A stretch of DNA of 64,000 nt from JAGDZR01 sp049115695 (GTDB taxonomy: Bacteria > Bacteroidota > Bacteroidia > Cytophagales > Cyclobacteriaceae): positions 62,001 to 126,000 of the forward strand of contig JAGDZR010000017.1 of assembly GCA_049115695.1 (NCBI GenBank). The letters run 5' to 3'. The position numbers were made by a program, and so were the translations under genes. Positions within the stretch are counted from its first letter, which is position 1. Every line of letters starts with the position of its first letter. Shown one piece after another: positions 48,732-57,653 of this stretch. The notes beneath the pieces are model-generated. The model was not told the DNA's origin. It saw only the letters and a list, made by a program, of their open reading frames with translations, and made no database searches.

Positions 48732-50539
48732 TTAAGGTAGTCGTCTCACTCTTACTGGTGACTTTGACCGTGGTGTCCTATGGTCAAATCAGGTTAAACG
48801 ATGAAATTGAACAGCAGACACTAAAAGGTCACTGCTATACACTTGCTGATCCTGAGAACTCATTGACACCTCAAGAAGCAATGCTGAAGGAATGGGACTT
48901 TTTTGGAGAGTCTGAACCCAAATTTGGATATGCGCAGTATTTTCACTGGCTGAAATTTGACCTGGTTAATGAAAGCACTAACCCGCTGGAGCGGGTGATA
49001 TTCTTGCCCTATAATCACCTAAAAGAAGCAGCTCTATACCTTGCGGATGGGCAATCAATCATTAAGACAGAACGACTTGGGACCATGCATTCCTACATCA
49101 ATAAGGCCACTCGAACAAGGGGTTATCCTTTTTTGTTGACCATTGAGCCGGGCCAGCAATTGACGGTACTAATACGCCTTGATAATCGGACTATTCCGCT
49201 TAGGGCTTCAACATTCATTGTGAGCAAAAAGCGCCTGGACGAGATTATTATCGGGACAGAATCTGTGGTTTGGTTTTGGCGTGGAACATTTCTCTTTGCA
49301 ATTGTGGTGTCTTTATTGTTGTACTACGCTATTAGGCAGCAGCTCTTTCTGTATTACTTTTTTTTCACCGGATCGGTGATGCTATTTATCGGTACTGAGA
49401 TTGGTGACTTCTTCTATTTTTTCGACAGAGACCCATTCAACAATATATCAGATATCAAGCATGTGTTTAATTTCACCTGCATTTATGCATTACCACTTTT
49501 TCTCAATGAGTTAACTCCTCTAAAGGAAACCAGTTCGCGATTATGGAAGTGGATGTACAGATTGTCCTATCCGCTAGGGATCATGATTTTGATTGGATTC
49601 ATCAATGGGTTAAAGAACACAGACTTCTACCTCATTACCGATATGTACATGCTTACATACGCCATGTTTGTGCTGTTTTCTCTGCTCTACATGCTTGGGA
49701 AAGTAACACGGCAAAAGAAGCGGAATGCATTGGTGCTTTTCTCTACTTATATGTTTTATATCGGAGTATTGCTAATCAGTATTATTCTTCCAGCTGTTGG
49801 ATTGAAAAGTGAGTCTCCCCATGTTAATAACGAACTCTTAATTGGTGGGGTGTTTGAAGTATTTACATTTTTGATCCTGATGGGACGTGAAAGTATTGGG
49901 ATTTACAAGGAGCGAGCTTTATTGCAAGAAAAACAGCGGTATCATCAGCGAGAGATGCTCACGGCGATGGTCGAAAGTCAGGAAAAAGAAAGGAATAAAG
50001 TGGGCCGTGAGTTACATGATCGCGTTGGGGCTAACATGTCAATTTTAAAGCAAAATGTACCACAGGAAAACGAGAAGCTAAGATATGTGATCGCTGATAC
50101 GATTGAGTCAGTTAGGTACCTGAGCCATGGCCTGGTCACACCCAGAATAAACAGCGATGAGTTTGTTGATGAGATCACGGACCTATGTCATCTCAGCAGT
50201 ACCAATCAACTGAAGGTCTATCCATATTTTCATGGGTGGACACAGATTGACAATCCGGAAATCACTACCCATCTGTTCAGAATCGGACAGGAATTGATTC
50301 AGAATGCCATCAAGCATAGCGAGGCAACTAGTGTTCACCTCCAATTTATCTGCGAGGAAGATCAATTGATGCTCATCTATGAAGACAATGGCAAGGGCAT
50401 CAGGTTTAGAAGCGCTCGTAAAAAGGGCATTGGCCTTAAAGGGATTGAAAACCGTGTGCAGCTGATGAATGGAAGCATCGAGTTTGCTCCAGCATATCGC
50501 CAGCAGGGCACAAGTATTACGATTCAGCTTGCCGTATAA
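48728..50539 (+). CDS. 7TMR-DISM sensor histidine kinase, TTG start
   Basis: 603 residues. A signal peptide precedes a periplasmic 7TMR-DISM type 2 beta domain (about 25-170), then seven transmembrane helices (about 180-385), a coiled coil, HisKA_3 with acceptor histidine in GRELHDRVGANMS, and HATPase_c with the N box ELIQNAIKHSEA and GLKGIENRV. This architecture pairs with LuxR-type regulators, here the gene immediately upstream. The frame opens with TTG at 48728 within the regulator's final codons, no ATG being available before the signal peptide, so the pair is translationally coupled. Ligand unknown, often a carbohydrate in the domain family. Confidence 0.9.
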   Translation: MIKVVVSLLLVTLTVVSYGQIRLNDEIEQQTLKGHCYTLADPENSLTPQEAMLKEWDFFGESEPKFGYAQYFHWLKFDLVNESTNPLERVIFLPYNHLKEAALYLADGQSIIKTERLGTMHSYINKATRTRGYPFLLTIEPGQQLTVLIRLDNRTIPLRASTFIVSKKRLDEIIIGTESVVWFWRGTFLFAIVVSLLLYYAIRQQLFLYYFFFTGSVMLFIGTEIGDFFYFFDRDPFNNISDIKHVFNFTCIYALPLFLNELTPLKETSSRLWKWMYRLSYPLGIMILIGFINGLKNTDFYLITDMYMLTYAMFVLFSLLYMLGKVTRQKKRNALVLFSTYMFYIGVLLISIILPAVGLKSESPHVNNELLIGGVFEVFTFLILMGRESIGIYKERALLQEKQRYHQREMLTAMVESQEKERNKVGRELHDRVGANMSILKQNVPQENEKLRYVIADTIESVRYLSHGLVTPRINSDEFVDEITDLCHLSSTNQLKVYPYFHGWTQIDNPEITTHLFRIGQELIQNAIKHSEATSVHLQFICEEDQLMLIYEDNGKGIRFRSARKKGIGLKGIENRVQLMNGSIEFAPAYRQQGTSITIQLAV

Positions 50540-52495
50540 TTATTCCACGATTAAAGTTCCCCTCATCACATAGGAGTGTCCGGGGAAAGTACATACATAG
50601 CGATAAATGCCTTTTTCCTTTGGTGCTTCGAAGTATATTTTCTCCTCTGTCTCTGGCTGTAAAATCCCTGTGTGGAACAAAACCAGATCAGAATTAGGCA
50701 CATAGTTGAGTTTACCTCCATCGAGACCGAGTTCTTCTGCCATTTTTCCGACTTTGTCAACCGCGTCTCCGGGTTTAACAAATACTAGGTTATGCAACAT
50801 GTCATCATTATTATTGAACACAACCTCCACTTTCGCTCCAGCTTTTACTTTCAATTCGGTGATGTCATATTGGAGACCGGGTTTTGTGCCCAAGCTCAAG
50901 GTTACATCCGGCCCTTCTACCCATGTTTCCGGCATTTTGTTCATGCGTTTTGCTTGCACCACAGCATCTTCTTCGAATGCGAGCAAACCTGGCGTCCCAG
51001 CCATTTTCAACGAGCCACCGGGCACTTCGTTGAGGGTATAGTAAGCGTCTGAATGTAGGAGTGAGTTGCCGTCAATGTCCTGAATGCCTTCTGCGATAAT
51101 GCTGTGAATGTACCCTTTGCGCATGCCATGCAAGGTGAGCCTTACCGTCTTGCCATCCTCAAGTACTTTGGCCTGATGCACCATGCCCGGTTGTGCGTCG
51201 GTGATGGGGCTTCCATAGCTCCTCTGGTATTTATAAGTAAACGTATTGAACGCATAACTTGATAGTTGCTCAGCTGTCGCCTTGTCTACTAGTTTTGTGA
51301 ATTCCAGATCAAACCCATCATTCCTTACGCGCATCTCCTTAATCTCAAAAGGCATTTCTCCAGTCCATTCAAGGCGCTGAAGTCCATACATTTTTGGTCC
51401 GGTGCTGCTCCAGCCCCTACTTGTCATGCCCACAAACATCGACCCGTCTTTTCCCCAGATCATTCTTAGAATCCCTGAGTTGAAACCCTCTCTGAAAGGG
51501 AAGCAGGCTCCTTGATAGACACCATTGATTTTTTCCAAAAAGACCCGCATGACAGTGCTGTGTCCCTGGTCTCCAACAAACATCTGCCCTTCGAAAGGAC
51601 CAAATGCGCCACCAGTTTCGTCAAAAACAATATCAGAGGTAGAAATTCCCATGAGTGTATGGGGAAACCAAACTGCTGGAGCTTTGATTTCGGGAATCAG
51701 TTTTGCGTATTGGTAGAGCGACAATCCTGAGAATTCCTGAATATCGTCTCTTTGTAATGTGAGCGGTGATGTCATCTCATTTGACCAGTTGAGACCGGCA
51801 ACATTACCTGCAAAGTCCCCCTTTTCCAGATGCGTGATGCGACCAGAGCCCACCCAGTCACCTTGATTTTCTGCATAGAAAATGTCACCTGTATTGTTCA
51901 CGCCATAACCTGCTGGGGATCTCAGTCCCGTTGCAATAGGTTCCATCTCACCATCTTCGGTAATGCGTAGTAGCCAACCGCGCCATTTCGATAAACTTTC
52001 ACCATAACCAATCCAGGCCAGGTTCAGGGTAACCAACATGTCTCCATTCAAGTCAAACTTTGGACCGTAAGAGTACTCGTGATAGTTTCCTGATAATGGC
52101 CATTCATAAATCGTTTCAAACAGATCCGCTTTCCCATCATTGTTTCGGTCTTTTAGTTTGGTCAACTCACCGCGCTGTGAGAGATATAAGTTGTCGTTTC
52201 TAAATGCAAGACCCAATGGTTCGTGCAAACCTCTCGCGAACAAACTGAAGGAGGGTGTAGGCGAATAAGGTTGGTCAATAAGCCAAACTTCTCCACGTCT
52301 TGTTGAGACGGCCAGTTGATCATTATCGGTCAGCGTCAATCCACCAACTTCCAGCACGATATCGTCTGGAATGGGTAGGGTGGTTATTTTATAATATTCA
52401 CCTTCCACATTGCTGTTTGGGTTTTTCCATAAATCCTGAGCCGGCAATTCCATTACCAGAAGCCCAAAAATGATGATGATTAGATGCTTTTTCAT
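50540..52495 (-). CDS. Secreted six-blade propeller protein with C-terminal cupredoxin
   Basis: 651 residues with signal peptide (LLVMELPAQ). Residues about 25-390 resemble the PQQ-dependent sugar dehydrogenase/PVC-type propeller (DDIVLEVGGLTLTDNDQLAV, GLHEPLGLAF, GLRSPAGYGVN). A linker beta domain is followed by a cupredoxin (about 550-651) with apparent type 1 copper ligands: His in DDMLHNLVFV and Cys, His, Met in YVCTFPGHSYVMRG. A periplasmic enzyme that passes electrons to its own copper centre is a reasonable inference, but the propeller's own active residues are not certain. It lies 12 nt after the DUF1080 gene in the same direction. Confidence 0.85.
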   Translation of the reverse strand: MKKHLIIIIFGLLVMELPAQDLWKNPNSNVEGEYYKITTLPIPDDIVLEVGGLTLTDNDQLAVSTRRGEVWLIDQPYSPTPSFSLFARGLHEPLGLAFRNDNLYLSQRGELTKLKDRNNDGKADLFETIYEWPLSGNYHEYSYGPKFDLNGDMLVTLNLAWIGYGESLSKWRGWLLRITEDGEMEPIATGLRSPAGYGVNNTGDIFYAENQGDWVGSGRITHLEKGDFAGNVAGLNWSNEMTSPLTLQRDDIQEFSGLSLYQYAKLIPEIKAPAVWFPHTLMGISTSDIVFDETGGAFGPFEGQMFVGDQGHSTVMRVFLEKINGVYQGACFPFREGFNSGILRMIWGKDGSMFVGMTSRGWSSTGPKMYGLQRLEWTGEMPFEIKEMRVRNDGFDLEFTKLVDKATAEQLSSYAFNTFTYKYQRSYGSPITDAQPGMVHQAKVLEDGKTVRLTLHGMRKGYIHSIIAEGIQDIDGNSLLHSDAYYTLNEVPGGSLKMAGTPGLLAFEEDAVVQAKRMNKMPETWVEGPDVTLSLGTKPGLQYDITELKVKAGAKVEVVFNNNDDMLHNLVFVKPGDAVDKVGKMAEELGLDGGKLNYVPNSDLVLFHTGILQPETEEKIYFEAPKEKGIYRYVCTFPGHSYVMRGTLIVE

Positions 52496-52507
52496 TTCTT
52501 CTTGAGT

Positions 52508-54358
52508 TTACCAGATAATTTCATAAGTAATTGATGCTACCAGCGGAACGATAAGAGACATGCTCTCATTTTCCTGTAGGATATACGGTTGGTATTGACC
52601 TTTGTCTTGAATAGCGAGATAGTAGCTTTTGTCATCTATGCTATAGGTGCCATCGGGCAATTCGTTTATGGTTTTGCCACTGGCCAATTTGACCCATCCC
52701 GATTGATTAGAGGAAATAGTTCGTGTAATTCCTCTTTCGCCCTCTCTTGGAAGTGATTTATCCGTTAGTGTTGCCCCTTTAGTTTGATAACTAAAGATCG
52801 GGATGCCCTGCTCATTCAATTCATACCCTTTGTGTTTTACACTGTCTGACCATGTAGATCGATTCGTAGAGAAAATCACATGATTACTCAATGTTATTTT
52901 AGGGCCATCCAGTGTTTGTCCCAGTTGATTATTGCCTCTTGAATGCCACATAGAGGTAGTTTCAAGGAATCGACCGGCCCATGCTCTGATTAGAGCACCA
53001 GTCTGAAGATCAACTGTATAGTTAACAGATTGAGGTGTACCCACTGAAATACAATGTGTCCGCTTGCTTCCATTGTGCATTACGAATGTCCGCTGTGTAA
53101 CAGCTTCTTCTGTTGCTTCCACTAATATGGGGTCAGGAATTCTCCCCTGCCAGTTAGCTGATGGAGCATGCAGCGCCTTCCGGGCTATTTGGGGCCCCTC
53201 AACAAATAATTGTAAATGATCAGAATTCCATGCATGAATGGGTTGGTTGTAGATCAGACGAAACGAATGACTACCGGCGACTAGATTAACTATTGCCAGA
53301 TTATCTTCAGGAAGTCCACGTGTTTTGTTGATGAGCATTTGATCACCAATGATTAATCGGCCACTGCATCTGCCAGAGATGTTGAATTCAAATAAATAAT
53401 CGCCATCTGTGGGAATGTTTATTTGACCTTGATAATCCAATAGAAAACCGAACTGCTTATCTACGATGCGATGCGAAATGGAGTCTGTGCTGATTTGTTT
53501 GCTTGATGGTTCTAGTGAGGCAAGGTTTGCTATGCTATCTTCTTCGTATTCGTACTGCGATACGGTCAGATCAGATAGTGATACTTGTTCTTCGTCGAAA
53601 AGCTTGTATTTGAGATTTCTGAATGCAACCGGACCATGATCACCCTGAATCAGGATGGGGCCATAAGGCACTTCCTCATTTGATACAGCTCCTCTTGTAG
53701 GCCCATTCAGTTCGATATTCTCATGAATTAAGTGACCGTTTAGCTCTACACGTTTGAATAATGCATTGGAAATTTTGTTTCCAGTTTCGTCAAATCGAGG
53801 AGCCTGGAAAGAGATGTGAAATTTTTGCCATAGACCGGGAGCCAGTGCAGCATTGATCATGGGTGGGACACCTTCATAACCTTCCTGTCCTTCAGGTTGG
53901 GTGTCATCCCATCTCTGATATAATCCTCCCATATCTCCGTGTTTAGGCTGTTTCACTCCCCAGCTATCCAAAAGTTGCACCTCGTATCTACTTTGAAGGT
54001 AGATGCCTGAATTTGATCCGTTGGGCATCAAAACCTCAATTTCTATGTCGATATCCTTATGCTCAAAACTGGTGATAAGGTGAGCCTTATTCGCTTCGGA
54101 TTGATTATTTGCCAAAACCCCTGTGCCAGCGGTAATATCCAGATGCTTGGCTTGTTGCCTGTCAGCAAAAACATTTGATGCCAATACCCAGTTGGCGCCA
54201 GGATCCTTGAATGAATCAAACGAGGTAAAGTCATCCTCGATAGCAGGTAGAGTAATGACTGACTCTTGCGATGTGTCAATTGTGTCGGGTGCTTGCTCGG
54301 AACATGCTGCCGCAATAAGCAGTATGGCCAAAATCAGGTTAAAGTATTTCACAGTCAT
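52508..54358 (-). CDS. DUF1080 and PA14 domain lipoprotein
   Basis: 616 residues from ATG 54358, giving a lipoprotein signal ending AILLIAAACSEQ; the frame extends further without signal features. Residues about 40-240 form a DUF1080 (3-keto-disaccharide hydrolase-like) jelly roll: DFTSFDSFKDPGANWVLA, SNSGIYLQSRYEVQLLDSWG, GDHGPVAFRNLKYKLF. A PA14 domain follows (GDYLFEFNISGRCSGRLIIG), suggesting glycan binding, then a beta-rich C-terminal domain. DUF1080 members cleave 3-keto-glycosides in characterised cases. Operon with the propeller-cupredoxin gene. Confidence 0.85.
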   Translation of the reverse strand: MTVKYFNLILAILLIAAACSEQAPDTIDTSQESVITLPAIEDDFTSFDSFKDPGANWVLASNVFADRQQAKHLDITAGTGVLANNQSEANKAHLITSFEHKDIDIEIEVLMPNGSNSGIYLQSRYEVQLLDSWGVKQPKHGDMGGLYQRWDDTQPEGQEGYEGVPPMINAALAPGLWQKFHISFQAPRFDETGNKISNALFKRVELNGHLIHENIELNGPTRGAVSNEEVPYGPILIQGDHGPVAFRNLKYKLFDEEQVSLSDLTVSQYEYEEDSIANLASLEPSSKQISTDSISHRIVDKQFGFLLDYQGQINIPTDGDYLFEFNISGRCSGRLIIGDQMLINKTRGLPEDNLAIVNLVAGSHSFRLIYNQPIHAWNSDHLQLFVEGPQIARKALHAPSANWQGRIPDPILVEATEEAVTQRTFVMHNGSKRTHCISVGTPQSVNYTVDLQTGALIRAWAGRFLETTSMWHSRGNNQLGQTLDGPKITLSNHVIFSTNRSTWSDSVKHKGYELNEQGIPIFSYQTKGATLTDKSLPREGERGITRTISSNQSGWVKLASGKTINELPDGTYSIDDKSYYLAIQDKGQYQPYILQENESMSLIVPLVASITYEIIW

Positions 54359-54510
54359 GAGGTTAGAATTGAAACGGGGATCAATAATAATGTAAATATT
54401 GACTAGTTGTTGGCGGAAAAGCGTTGTGCGATGGTTTATTGACAAATTGTGACGAAAAAGCAGGAGACTTATGATTTTGGAGATGTTGCAGCTATATTTT
54501 TACGTTTGCT

Positions 54511-54852
54511 ATGAATTATATACAAGTTGTTGTCCTCAGTCTCCTTACACTGTTGGGTGTTGCTCATTCGATAATGGGTGAAATCAGGATTTTTAGAAAT
54601 GTCCAGCAATCCAGTTTGGGTAGATATAGAGGAATTATACGTGCCTCCTGGCATTTGCTTAGTCTTTTCGGATTTGCATTGTGCTTTCTACTGTTCCAGG
54701 TTTATTCTAATGGTTTAGCAATCAAGGCGCTGAATGCCGTATTGATCGCTTTGATGTTGGTTTCTTCGGCATTGGTGGGATTTCTGACTAGAGCGAAGCA
54801 TCCAGCATGGGGTGTGTTTTTAGTGATAGGGGTGTTGCTTATTTTTGCCTGA
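54511..54852 (+). CDS. Small hypothetical membrane protein
   Basis: 113 residues with four hydrophobic helices. Conserved-looking polar positions are HSIMGE in helix 1 and RASWHLLS in helix 2, a pattern shared by small uncharacterised membrane proteins. No function recognised. Divergent from the DUF1080 gene. Confidence 0.6.
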   Translation: MNYIQVVVLSLLTLLGVAHSIMGEIRIFRNVQQSSLGRYRGIIRASWHLLSLFGFALCFLLFQVYSNGLAIKALNAVLIALMLVSSALVGFLTRAKHPAWGVFLVIGVLLIFA

Positions 54853-55028
54853 ATATTTGAGATTTCAGGATGTAGGGAAAATGGAAAGTTCACCGGAAAT
54901 TTAAAGTCAGCTTTTTAAAACGCGGTGAAATAGAGATCTCTTGAAGCTTAGTCATAGGCTTGTGACATTCTTCCGTACATTTATTTCCAGGTTCATGCAA
55001 CTAATCGGATGCCCCTTGCATCTACCTT

Positions 55029-55616
55029 ATGAAATTTAACCAAATGCTAACAATCCAGAAGTCGATTACCGAGGAGGAAATCATACGAGGGTGCAGAAAA
55101 GGTCGTCAAACGGACCAGCGCACGCTGTATGATCGGGTATCTGGTAAAATGCTGGCGGTTTGTAATCGGTACATCAGAGACCGGGAGGAAGCTGAGCATG
55201 TGATGATTGGGGGTATGGTCAAGGTTTTTAATAATATTCAACAATATTCGGGTGAAGGAAGTTTTGAAGGGTGGATACGTCGGATCATGGTCAATGAAAG
55301 TCTGATGTACATCCGAAAACACCGCGCGATGAGCGTCGAGGTGGAGATTGAAAAAGCAGATTTTGAACCAAATATCGAGGATGTAAGCTCCAATCTTCAA
55401 AAGGAAGATTTGATGCGGTTTGTTCAGGAATTACCAGTTGGATACAGGACCGTATTCAACCTTTACGCAATTGAAGGATACAATCATGCAGAGATTGCGG
55501 ATATGCTTGGAGTAAGTGAAAACACTTCCAAGTCACAATTGAGTCGGGCAAGAAAACTTTTGCAGACTCGAATAGGCGAAATGGAACTGAAAGAAAAAAA
55601 AACTAGCAATGGATAA
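55029..55616 (+). CDS. ECF-type RNA polymerase sigma factor
   Basis: 195 residues. Region 2 (about 25-95) with GCRKGRQTDQRTLYDRVSGKM, EAEHVMIGGMVKVFNNI and a WIRRIMVNES end; region 4 (about 135-185) with LPVGYRTVFNLYAIEGYNHAEIA and the helix-turn-helix EIADMLGVSENTSKSQLSRA. A second ATG five codons on is possible. The downstream gene overlaps by 8 nt and encodes a membrane protein in the position where an anti-sigma factor usually lies. Confidence 0.93.
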   Translation: MKFNQMLTIQKSITEEEIIRGCRKGRQTDQRTLYDRVSGKMLAVCNRYIRDREEAEHVMIGGMVKVFNNIQQYSGEGSFEGWIRRIMVNESLMYIRKHRAMSVEVEIEKADFEPNIEDVSSNLQKEDLMRFVQELPVGYRTVFNLYAIEGYNHAEIADMLGVSENTSKSQLSRARKLLQTRIGEMELKEKKTSNG

Positions 55617-56241
55617 GATTGATAGTCTTTTTAAAGAAAATTTAGAAGGAATTGAGTTGAAACCTTCCGCAGGAAGTTGGGACGAGGTGATGACTCAGGT
55701 GGACCAGTCAACATCCTATAAGGTTTACTGGAGAATAGCAGCGCTGATTTGTGTTGTCATTGGTATTGGATATTTGGTAATACTTGGTGCGCCTCAAGAA
55801 ATGACAATTGCAGGAATTTCAATCGATGGCCCTCAAGTTGAGGAACCTCTGATAATTCCTGAAATCGAGTTGCCACTAATGGCAGCATTCGAATCGCAGC
55901 AAATTGTTGTGGAGAAAGTGCCAGAAGAATTACCAGAAGAGGTCATTGAGCTCCCAGTGAAAATGCCAATGATGGAGTTGGGAAGCCATGAAGGCATTGC
56001 GTTGGTTGCTGCCAATGATTATCTGATTACCGACCTGTCAGGTGTACACATAAAGGAACCTACACCAATTGTGAGTATAAAATACATGGCTAGTGCAACC
56101 TCTGAATCAGAAGATGCATCAAGAAATAAACTGGGAAGGAAAATTCTCAATTATGCAATGAATACTCAGCCGGCGGATATGATGGCAGATTTGAGAGATG
56201 CGAAAGACCAGTTGCTGAGCAAGGGGCTCAGCTTTGACTAA
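55609..56241 (+). CDS. Single-pass membrane protein, probable anti-sigma-like partner
   Basis: 210 residues. The N-terminus is cytoplasmic with a SAGSWDEVMTQV segment found in Bacteroidota anti-sigma-like proteins, then one transmembrane helix (about 42-62). The outer part is rich in Pro, Glu and Val (EVIELPVKMPMMELGS). Its 8-nt overlap with the sigma gene and position suggest it controls that sigma factor; I see no canonical zinc-binding motif. A beta-barrel gene follows 20 nt later. Confidence 0.65.
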   Translation: MDKIDSLFKENLEGIELKPSAGSWDEVMTQVDQSTSYKVYWRIAALICVVIGIGYLVILGAPQEMTIAGISIDGPQVEEPLIIPEIELPLMAAFESQQIVVEKVPEELPEEVIELPVKMPMMELGSHEGIALVAANDYLITDLSGVHIKEPTPIVSIKYMASATSESEDASRNKLGRKILNYAMNTQPADMMADLRDAKDQLLSKGLSFD

Positions 56242-56261
56242 GGACAAAAACTAAAAAGGAC

Positions 56262-57389
56262 ATGAAATTACTAACAACCATTATTGCAGGAATACTGTTG
56301 CTGAACTCGGGACAGTTGTTTGCGAATGAGATCGCAGAACGAGATACTGTGGTAATTAAATTGGAGAATGGCAGCCAGATAGTAATCTATACCAAGGACA
56401 AGGCTGATTTGGAGGATATTGAGAAATATGATATCAACAAAATGATCAGGGATCTGAACCAATCAATTTCAGATGGTAATGTAGACTATGTTGAATTGGA
56501 GGATCAAGACGGTCGGAAATATGTAAAGGATACCTCAATCGTCTATCAAAGTGGTGATAAGACCGCCAGGATAAACATTGGAAAATTCTCATTGGAACTA
56601 GATGATGTGGAGGACTGGGATGACCTGGAAGATCGATGGGATGATATTGAAGATTGGGATGAAGATGATGTTAAGCATTATACTTATGTAGACCGTAAGA
56701 TTGATCGGACCAAAAATTCATTCAACATCGAATTAGGGACAAGTAATTGGATCAATGATATACTCGATCCAGATCCGGCCAGCAACAACAGTGAGCCATG
56801 GACGGTTCGACCTTTTGGATCATGGTTTGTGGGGCTCAATTCTACCAATAAGACATGGTTATTTGGTCCTGTGTTTTTCGAATGGGGAGCAGGAGTAAAT
56901 TGGTACAACTGGAAACTTGAAGATGAGCATTACAAAATTGTGAAAGGGGCAGACGCGATTGAATGGCAATTACCTGATTTTACTGGGCCAGATCCTATCA
57001 ATCCTGTCAAAAGTAAGTTGAGTGCAGGCTACTTGAATATTACGATGGTACCAGTATTGGATTTCGCAAAAGGAAGAAGACGTGTCAGGGCAGTAGAAAA
57101 AGGTGGTGTAAGGTTTAAGTCGTACAAAAAGGAAGGCATAAGAATAGGTGTTGGTGGATATGCAGGGTACAAATTCATGGGAAGGACCAAGTATGTATTT
57201 GAAGAGGGAAATAGTAAGGACAAGGACCTGGATAAAGGAAGTTTTTATATGAACCCTTTCCGTTATGGCGTGAGAGCTCAGTTTGGTTGGAAAGGTTTAG
57301 ATATTTTCATGAACTACGATTTGAATGAGCTTTTTGCGAATGGTCGAGGACCTCAATTACATGCCTATAGCTTTGGGATAGTGCTATAA
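56262..57389 (+). CDS. Outer-membrane beta-barrel protein with acidic tryptophan-rich linker
   Basis: 375 residues with signal peptide (TIIAGILLLNSGQLFANE). The middle contains an acidic stretch repeating D-x-x-D-W-D (about 105-140: DVEDWDDLEDRWDDIEDWDE). The C-terminal half alternates aromatic and polar strands (WFVGLNSTNKTWLFGPVFFEWGAG and others), ending in AYSFGIVL, as expected of a barrel with a C-terminal hydrophobic residue. Third gene of the sigma/membrane-protein operon, probably its effector. A terminator follows. Confidence 0.7.
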   Translation: MKLLTTIIAGILLLNSGQLFANEIAERDTVVIKLENGSQIVIYTKDKADLEDIEKYDINKMIRDLNQSISDGNVDYVELEDQDGRKYVKDTSIVYQSGDKTARINIGKFSLELDDVEDWDDLEDRWDDIEDWDEDDVKHYTYVDRKIDRTKNSFNIELGTSNWINDILDPDPASNNSEPWTVRPFGSWFVGLNSTNKTWLFGPVFFEWGAGVNWYNWKLEDEHYKIVKGADAIEWQLPDFTGPDPINPVKSKLSAGYLNITMVPVLDFAKGRRRVRAVEKGGVRFKSYKKEGIRIGVGGYAGYKFMGRTKYVFEEGNSKDKDLDKGSFYMNPFRYGVRAQFGWKGLDIFMNYDLNELFANGRGPQLHAYSFGIVL

Positions 57390-57420
57390 ACAGACATTAT
57401 ATAACTCAAAATTATTAGTG

Positions 57421-57451
57421 AAAATCGCTTACTGTAAAGTAGGCGGTTTTT
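57421..57451 (+). terminator. Terminator of the sigma factor operon
   Basis: A 12-bp stem with two G-T pairs (AAAATCGCTTAC with GTAGGCGGTTTT) and a TGTAAA loop, ending in a run of T, 32 nt after the barrel gene stop. It also abuts the stop of the small minus-strand gene. Confidence 0.8.
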
Positions 57452-57599
57452 ATTTCTTATTAACCGCAAAAAATGCATAACCAAGTCCGCCAAAGATGCA
57501 TACCACGCCGATTAGATTTTTATAAACGTCCGGGTTGCTTGAGGCAAAAAGCCAAAGTAATCCAACTGATATCAACAATAGGGATATGAGAATTTTCAT
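57450..57599 (-). CDS. Small membrane protein, 49 residues
   Basis: On the minus strand an ATG at 57599 opens MKILISLLLISVGLLWLF, two hydrophobic helices separated by SSNPDVYKN, and ends FFAVNKK. The stop is the TTA at 57450-57452. Length and hydrophobicity fit a small membrane protein. It lies 55 nt before the photolyase stop, so it is downstream of and in the same direction as that gene. Coding is likely but not proven. Confidence 0.5.
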   Translation of the reverse strand: MKILISLLLISVGLLWLFASSNPDVYKNLIGVVCIFGGLGYAFFAVNKK

Positions 57600-57653
57600 T
57601 TTACACTTCCATTATATGGAAATATAAATAATCCGGTGACTGTTTCAAATGCG

